Translations under genes and position numbers: made by a program | Part shown: positions 58,948-64,000 of the stretch, in pieces | How the letters are laid out: each line of letters starts with the position of its first letter | Position numbering within the stretch: position 1 is the stretch's first letter | Assembly: GCA_052400665.1 (NCBI GenBank) | Contig: JBQTGK010000004.1 | Source of the DNA: JBQTGK01 sp052400665 | GTDB taxonomy: Bacteria > Bacteroidota > Bacteroidia > Bacteroidales > Marinifilaceae | DNA: 64,000 nt | Direction: 5' to 3' (one strand) | The notes under the pieces: model-generated | What the model saw: the letters and a program-made list of their open reading frames with translations, nothing else | What the model was told of the DNA's origin: nothing | Database searches by the model: none

Positions 58948-61419
58948 ATGAGATCTGAAAATACTTATAGCTTAAGAGCACTAAAAGATATTGTTAAAGG
59001 TACTCTTTTGGGTAATCCTGATATTTTTATTCGATCTATTGCTATTGATAGCAGATCTCTTTTGATTGACGAACAAATCCTGTTTTTTGCTTTGCTGGGC
59101 GATCGTCACGATGGACATGCTTATGTTACCGATTTGTATCAGAAAGGCATTCGTGCTTTTGTTATTTGTAAGGATAAGATCGATTGCAGTAATTTTCCTG
59201 ATGCAGGATTTATAGTAGTACCCAATACACTAAAAGCTCTTCAAAAATTAAGTGCTTACCATCGCAGAAAATTTTCTTATCCGGTTATTGGAGTAAGCGG
59301 AAGCAACGGAAAAACAATTGTGAAAGAATGGTTGTATCAAATTTTAAATCAGTCATTTTCAATTGTTCGAAGCCCGAGGAGTTATAATTCTCAGGTTGGT
59401 GTTCCTTTATCGGTGTGGAATATGAATACCGATGCCAATTTGGCAATAATTGAAGCGGGTATTTCCAAGCCCGAAGAAATGGAAAAACTGGCAAAAATTA
59501 TTCAGCCTACCTTTGGTGTTTTTACTCATTTGGGCGATGCTCACCGCGAAAATTTTAAAAGCAAACTTCATCTTCTTAAAGAGAAAATTAAGTTATACAC
59601 CTCTTGCGAAGCTATTGTTTACTGTGCCGACGATTCGATTGTTGAAACAGCTTTGCACAATGAATTTGGAAGCCAGAAAATTTACCTAAACTGGTCGAGG
59701 AAGAATAGCTCCTTTTTCAGGATTCTAAAGGAAAATACCGAAGATTCCTGCACCAGAATAAAATATCAATGTCTCAATGATAAAGGGGAAATTGTAGTTC
59801 CTTTTACCGATAAAGCATCGTTAAATAATGCAATTACCTGTTGTGTTCTGGCCTTTGGTTTGAAGATAAAAAAAGAGCTTATTCAGGAAAAAATACAAAA
59901 GCTGGAACCTATTGCCATGCGTTTGGAAACGAAAGAAGGATCTGGTAATTGTACCCTTATTAATGATTATTACAATTCCGATTTTGGTTCTTTGGAAATA
60001 GCTGTTGATTTAATGAATCGTCAGCAAAAAGATAAAAAGAAAACTTTAATTCTTTCAGATATCTACCAAACAGGAATTTCTGATGAAAAATTATATAACA
60101 AGCTATCTAAAATGCTTGTTAAAAAGAAAGTAGATCGATTTATTGGCATTGGAAAAAGAATTTCTTCGCAGGCCGATTCTTTCGAACAAGAGGCTAGTTT
60201 TTATCCATCAACAGATCTTTTTCTGTCTCATTTAAATAGGAATCAGTTTCGCGACGAGGTAATTCTAATTAAAGGAGCACGTGATTTTCATTTCGAGAGA
60301 ATATCCAATGCATTGCAATGTAAAGCCCACAGAACGGTTCTGGAAATTAACCTTACAGCAATGGTTCACAACCTAAATTATTTTAGATCTTTACTTAAGC
60401 CCGAAACAAAATTAACGGTTATGGTAAAGGCTTTTTCCTATGGAAGTGGATCAATAGAAATTGCAAATTTGTTGCAATATCATCAGGTTGATTATTTAGC
60501 TGTTGCCATTGCCGATGAAGGGGTGGAGTTACGAAATGCGGGTATTAATATCCCAATAATTGTAATGAATCCGGAACCGCACTCGTTCGAAACAATGATT
60601 GAGTATCGCTTAGAACCTGAAATTTATAATCTTAACATTCTTAGGGAATTTGAACAGGAGCTGCGTCGTAATATGGAAAAAAAATATCCAATCCATTTAA
60701 AATTAGATACAGGAATGCATCGAATGGGATTTATGGAACAGGATATAGATACTCTCATTAGTGAAATAAAAGATAAGGATCAGTTTTATATTCGTTCGGT
60801 GTTTTCTCATTTGGCTGGGGCCGATGAGCCTCAGCACGACGAGTTTACCCGCGAGCAAATCGACTTATTTACTCGCTGGAGTGATAAAATCAGGAGTGCG
60901 TTTGCTTATGGTATCGATCGTCATCTTTTAAATTCGGCAGGAATAGAACGCTTTACCGATGCGCAATTCGAAATGGTGCGACTTGGCATTGGATTGTATG
61001 GGGTAAGTCCTGCTAATCAGGATAAATTAATGAATGTGAGTACGCTAAAAACTACTATTTCTCAGATTAAAATCATTGCAAAAGAAAATACGATTGGTTA
61101 TGGTCGAATGGGGATTTTAAGTAAAGATACTCGTATTGGAATTATTCCTATTGGTTATGCCGATGGTTTTAATCGTAAGCTAAGTAAGGGGGTGGGTAAA
61201 GTGTTAGTAAATGGAAAAATATGCCCTGTTATTGGTAATATTTGTATGGATATGAGCATGATTGATCTTAGCAATGTTGATGCAAATGAAGGCGATTCTG
61301 TGATAATTTTTGGTGATGATTATTCTGTGAGCAAAATGGCTATGCAGCTCGATACCATTCCTTACGAAATTCTTACTACTATTTCTCGCCGGGTTAAGCG
61401 TGTTTATTTGCAGGAATAA
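58948..61419 (+). CDS. Bifunctional UDP-N-acetylmuramoyl-tripeptide:D-alanyl-D-alanine ligase / alanine racemase
   Basis: The 823-residue protein fuses MurF (residues ~1-455, ATP loop GVSGSNGKT at 115-123) with a PLP-dependent alanine racemase (from ~460, LEINLTAMVHNLNYFRS, PLP Lys494 in VMVKAFSYGSGS, and later GYGRMGILSKDTRIGIIPIGYADG). The racemase makes D-Ala, Ddl (20.0-20.9 kb) joins two, and MurF adds the dipeptide to the muropeptide. The fusion is common in Bacteroidota. MurF lacks the usual KSNRE-like TxT segment in easily read form (SYNSQVGVPLSVW is present), so activity is likely but unproven. Confidence 0.94.
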   Translation: MRSENTYSLRALKDIVKGTLLGNPDIFIRSIAIDSRSLLIDEQILFFALLGDRHDGHAYVTDLYQKGIRAFVICKDKIDCSNFPDAGFIVVPNTLKALQKLSAYHRRKFSYPVIGVSGSNGKTIVKEWLYQILNQSFSIVRSPRSYNSQVGVPLSVWNMNTDANLAIIEAGISKPEEMEKLAKIIQPTFGVFTHLGDAHRENFKSKLHLLKEKIKLYTSCEAIVYCADDSIVETALHNEFGSQKIYLNWSRKNSSFFRILKENTEDSCTRIKYQCLNDKGEIVVPFTDKASLNNAITCCVLAFGLKIKKELIQEKIQKLEPIAMRLETKEGSGNCTLINDYYNSDFGSLEIAVDLMNRQQKDKKKTLILSDIYQTGISDEKLYNKLSKMLVKKKVDRFIGIGKRISSQADSFEQEASFYPSTDLFLSHLNRNQFRDEVILIKGARDFHFERISNALQCKAHRTVLEINLTAMVHNLNYFRSLLKPETKLTVMVKAFSYGSGSIEIANLLQYHQVDYLAVAIADEGVELRNAGINIPIIVMNPEPHSFETMIEYRLEPEIYNLNILREFEQELRRNMEKKYPIHLKLDTGMHRMGFMEQDIDTLISEIKDKDQFYIRSVFSHLAGADEPQHDEFTREQIDLFTRWSDKIRSAFAYGIDRHLLNSAGIERFTDAQFEMVRLGIGLYGVSPANQDKLMNVSTLKTTISQIKIIAKENTIGYGRMGILSKDTRIGIIPIGYADGFNRKLSKGVGKVLVNGKICPVIGNICMDMSMIDLSNVDANEGDSVIIFGDDYSVSKMAMQLDTIPYEILTTISRRVKRVYLQE

Positions 61420-61537
61420 TAAATATTTAGATTCTTTGATGTTTCCACTCAAAGTGTAATTGTCAGTAAGGCATTTGCAGGTTAAAATCTATAGATAATC
61501 TTACTTTAGTGAGAATATCAGACCAATGAGATAGGAT

Positions 61538-61569
61538 AAAAAAAAAGAGACGATATTCTACCGTCTCTT
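61538..61569 (-). terminator. Terminator of the Crp/Fnr regulator gene
   Basis: On the minus strand AAGAGACG / CGTCTCTT with a 9-base loop is followed by a T run, 23 bases after the stop codon. Confidence 0.88.
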
Positions 61570-61591
61570 CATTCAATATTGTTCTTAAAAG

Positions 61592-62308
61592 TTATCCTAA
61601 CTTACTTATTCTATCAAGGCGAACCTTGTCTAGTATTTTTATTTTTCGTCCATCAATAGCAATTACACCTTCGCTGGCAAAAGTCGAGAGTGTGCGAATT
61701 GCATTGGATGTGGTCATATTCGATAAGTTTGCAATATCTTCTCTCGATAAATATACCTTAATGGTGGCTTCATCGTCTTCAAATCCATAAGTATCACGCA
61801 AAAATAGTAATGATTCTGCCAAACGTCCGCGAATATGCTTTTGTGTTAGCGTAATGGTTCTGTTATTTGAGAAACCAAGTTCCGTAGAAAGTGAACGAAT
61901 AATACAAAGAGCCAGTTCTGCATTCGAACGAAGGAGTTTTAGTATTAAATCATAGCTTACCGTACAGGTTATAGAATCTTCGATAGCAACTGCCGATGCA
62001 ATATTATTCTCCTCGGCAAAAAGTGCACGATAGCCAATAAAACCGATTGGTTTAGCCATGCGTACTATTTGCTCTCGTCCGCCAACACCTTCTTTAAAAA
62101 TTTTTACTTTTCCTTCTGATAAACAGATTAGACCAATTGGTCTTTCTCCTTCTTTGTAAATGTATTCGCCTTTCTTAAAAAAAGAACAAGTCATATTCGA
62201 CTTTAATTCTTCTTTCTCGCCAGGAGTAAGAACATTAAAAACAGAGTTTGGATTGCTTATTATTTCCCCACAAATAGTCTCTCTCGACTTTCTTTCATTC
62301 TCAATCAT
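61592..62308 (-). CDS. Crp/Fnr-family transcriptional regulator
   Basis: The 238-residue protein has an N-terminal cyclic-nucleotide-binding-type beta-barrel (about 30-125, FFKKGEYIYKEGERPIGLICL and GFIGYRALFAEE), a long dimer helix, and a C-terminal winged helix with YLSREDIANLSNMTTSNAIR (about 180-205). The cAMP phosphate-binding RxS pair is not obvious. Two cysteines (C14, C37 region) precede the barrel but are not arranged as an FNR iron-sulphur site. The effector is therefore unknown. A TACTTTTG -7 box lies at 62361-62368 (minus). Confidence 0.9.
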   Translation of the reverse strand: MIENERKSRETICGEIISNPNSVFNVLTPGEKEELKSNMTCSFFKKGEYIYKEGERPIGLICLSEGKVKIFKEGVGGREQIVRMAKPIGFIGYRALFAEENNIASAVAIEDSITCTVSYDLILKLLRSNAELALCIIRSLSTELGFSNNRTITLTQKHIRGRLAESLLFLRDTYGFEDDEATIKVYLSREDIANLSNMTTSNAIRTLSTFASEGVIAIDGRKIKILDKVRLDRISKLG

Positions 62309-62360
62309 ACAAAAAGCGGAATATGGTTTAAAAAATATACTTGCATGTTTTAAAACACTT

Positions 62361-62368
62361 CAAAAGTA
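62361..62368 (-). promoter_or_regulatory. -7 box (TACTTTTG) of the Crp/Fnr regulator gene
   Basis: An exact TAnnTTTG match on the minus strand lies about 53 bases before the start codon. No TTTG at 19-21 bases upstream was found. Confidence 0.4.
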
Positions 62369-62465
62369 TATAAATGAAATCAAAAGAGAAAACAAATAGA
62401 GAAAAAAATCATTATTACCTATCTGTTCGACAACATGCTATATTGTAGGTGTTTATACCCAATAC

Positions 62466-64000
62466 TTAGTGTTTTGCTACCAATGGTATTTTTCTTCCGA
62501 AACCAAAAGCCTTAGATGAAACGCGCAATATAGGCGGAGTTTGGAATCTTTTGTACTCATTCATGTTTACCAAACGAATTGCCTTTTTTACTGTTTCTTT
62601 TTCGAAACCTTCATTAATTATTTCTTCTAAAGACATATTTTTTTCTATATATCGATACAAAATACCATCTAAAATGTCATAATCGGGTAAGGAATCGGAA
62701 TCTTTTTGATCAGGTCGCAATTCTGCTGAGGGTGGTTTTACAATCGTGTTTTCGGGAATAACTTCGGCATCTTTATTCATAAACCAGGCCATTTTAAACA
62801 CATCGGTTTTGTACACATCACCTAATACCGATAATCCTCCGTTCATATCTCCGTAAAGGGTACCGTATCCAACAGCAGCCTCACTTTTGTTAGATGTATT
62901 AAGAAGTATGTGTCCGAATTTATTGGACAGACCCATCATTAAAGTTCCACGAATTCGGGCTTGTATGTTTTCTTCGGCAACATTAAAAGGTAAGTCGCCA
63001 AAAATAGGACTTAATGATTTTTGAAATTCATTAAATATATCCTGAATTGCAACAATTTCGTATTGTATTCCCAGATTTTCGGCCAAATCTACAGCATCTT
63101 TAATGGAATGATCCGAAGAAAATTCCGATGGTAAAAGCAGTACTCTCACATTTTCTTTGCCAAGAGCCCGCTGGGCTAAAACAACTGTAACGGCAGAATC
63201 GATACCTCCCGATAAGCCTAAAGTGGCTTGTTTAAAGCCCATTTTACCAAAGTAATCTTTTAGTCCTAGTACCAGGGCATCATGAATTTTTTCGATGTAA
63301 TCAACTTCCTTTTCCTCAATTTGAGAATTTTCTATTTCATTTAAATCAACAATCTTATAATCTTCCTCGAAATATTGTAATCGACAAGCAAGTTCGCCTT
63401 TCGAGTTTAGCACCATGGAATCGCCATCGAAAATTAATTCGGTGTGTGCGCCAATTTGGTTCACATAGAAAACCGGCAACTGGTAGTTCTGGCTGCACGA
63501 TTTAAGAATGTTGGTTCGGTAATCTTTTTGATTGTATGAAAAGGGTGAGGCCGCAATATTTACTACAAAATCGGGCTGTAATTTGTTTAGTTCCTCCATG
63601 GGGGAAACGGTGTACAGTTCCGACTTTGAAAAATTATTATCGGTTGGCTGATTTTCCCACAAATCTTCACAAATCGTTATGGCAATTTTTTTGCCCTTAA
63701 ATTCTACCAGTGAAAATTCTGTGTTAGGTTCGAAATATCTGTACTCATCGAAAATATCGTAATTTGGCAATAAGGTTTTATTGTGGATACTTTCTACTTT
63801 TCCATCGGAAATAAAATAGGCCGAATTGTAAAGATTTTTACCTTTTGTATTTGGATTTATGGATGGACCACCAATTACTGCCGCGATATCGGTACAACTT
63901 TCTGTAACTTTCTCTAAGGCTAGTAAAGTACGATCAACAAAATCTTTGCGCTCTAATAAATCTTTTGGAGGATATCCACAAATGGCCAATTCAGAAAAAA
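62466..64000 (-). CDS. nadE: Glutamine-dependent NAD+ synthetase, 5' end outside the window
   Basis: At least 511 codons lie in the window, and the frame stays open to the right edge with FSELAICGYPPKDLLE, a segment that is internal in the family. The true start is therefore beyond base 64000, and the TTG near 63989 is not a start. The N-terminal nitrilase-like amidase domain includes ITICEDLWEN with the catalytic Cys. The synthetase domain has the PP-loop LGLSGGIDSAVTVVLAQ and KSEAAVGYGTLYGDMNGG. It amidates nicotinic acid adenine dinucleotide with ammonia from glutamine. Confidence 0.96.
   Translation of the reverse strand, partial: FSELAICGYPPKDLLERKDFVDRTLLALEKVTESCTDIAAVIGGPSINPNTKGKNLYNSAYFISDGKVESIHNKTLLPNYDIFDEYRYFEPNTEFSLVEFKGKKIAITICEDLWENQPTDNNFSKSELYTVSPMEELNKLQPDFVVNIAASPFSYNQKDYRTNILKSCSQNYQLPVFYVNQIGAHTELIFDGDSMVLNSKGELACRLQYFEEDYKIVDLNEIENSQIEEKEVDYIEKIHDALVLGLKDYFGKMGFKQATLGLSGGIDSAVTVVLAQRALGKENVRVLLLPSEFSSDHSIKDAVDLAENLGIQYEIVAIQDIFNEFQKSLSPIFGDLPFNVAEENIQARIRGTLMMGLSNKFGHILLNTSNKSEAAVGYGTLYGDMNGGLSVLGDVYKTDVFKMAWFMNKDAEVIPENTIVKPPSAELRPDQKDSDSLPDYDILDGILYRYIEKNMSLEEIINEGFEKETVKKAIRLVNMNEYKRFQTPPILRVSSKAFGFGRKIPLVAKH

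Noticed and set aside
63960..63989. nadE start inside the window
   Set aside because: The codon is TTG within the conserved SELAICGYPP segment of the amidase domain, and the frame stays open to the edge, so the gene is cut by the window.

Overview
ORGANISM. AT-rich chromosomal DNA from a member of the Bacteroidota, probably a Bacteroidales/Marinilabiliales-type marine or anaerobic lineage. Supporting signs are a type IX secretion (T9SS) type-B C-terminal domain next to a PorP/SprF protein, a fused MurF-alanine racemase, DUF4294, a GxxExxY protein, signal peptides ending in A-Q, and promoters of the Bacteroidota form TTTG-N19-TAnnTTTG. The genus is not determined. LAYOUT. (1) 1-9.7 kb: the 3' end of a 5S rRNA and its terminator, then rpsO, pnp, a small membrane protein, a lipoprotein prolyl oligopeptidase, a deoxynucleoside kinase, an OmpA/TPR lipoprotein, a STAS/HATPase protein and a SPOUT RNA methyltransferase. 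(2) 9.7-34.5 kb: housekeeping genes. These are arginine deiminase, gamma-glutamyltransferase, DUF4294, elbB, thpR, a metallo-hydrolase, gcvP, a PASTA-rluD-ddl operon, rpmH (too short for most ORF cut-offs), rsmG, a glycosyltransferase coupled to an ECF sigma factor, tgt, an LptF/G permease, a biotin-dependent carboxyltransferase with its biotin carrier, ispE, dnaB and a secreted protein of unknown function. (3) 34.5-39.4 kb: a low-gene-density accessory zone. It holds two families of degenerate tandem repeats built on a GTCCATTTGTGGAT core. A GxxExxY nuclease-like gene sits inside one of them, and 97 Ns interrupt that array. The zone also has a HAD phosphatase, a small acidic protein, a candidate minus-strand non-coding RNA and a cluster of hairpins. 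(4) 39.5-56.6 kb: a surface-structure locus. Two large multidomain secreted proteins (CUB, GEVED, PA14, HYR, choice-of-anchor L and SprB-like modules) share a promoter block at the same distance from their starts. They are followed by seven tandem small secreted paralogues, an 853-residue protein that begins with the same module and ends in the type-B T9SS domain, and a PorP/SprF protein. (5) 56.6-64 kb: rsmI, tdk, murF-alr, a Crp/Fnr regulator and nadE, which runs off the right edge. HOW THE PARTS WORK TOGETHER. Most of the window is core metabolism and information processing. The most unusual system is the surface locus. Each small protein ends at a proline-rich linker motif (LPxPxI plus hydrophobics) that is internal in the 853-residue protein, as if a SprB-like repeat fibre had been split into separately secreted subunits with one T9SS-anchored member. 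No transposase, integrase, tRNA or CRISPR array was seen.
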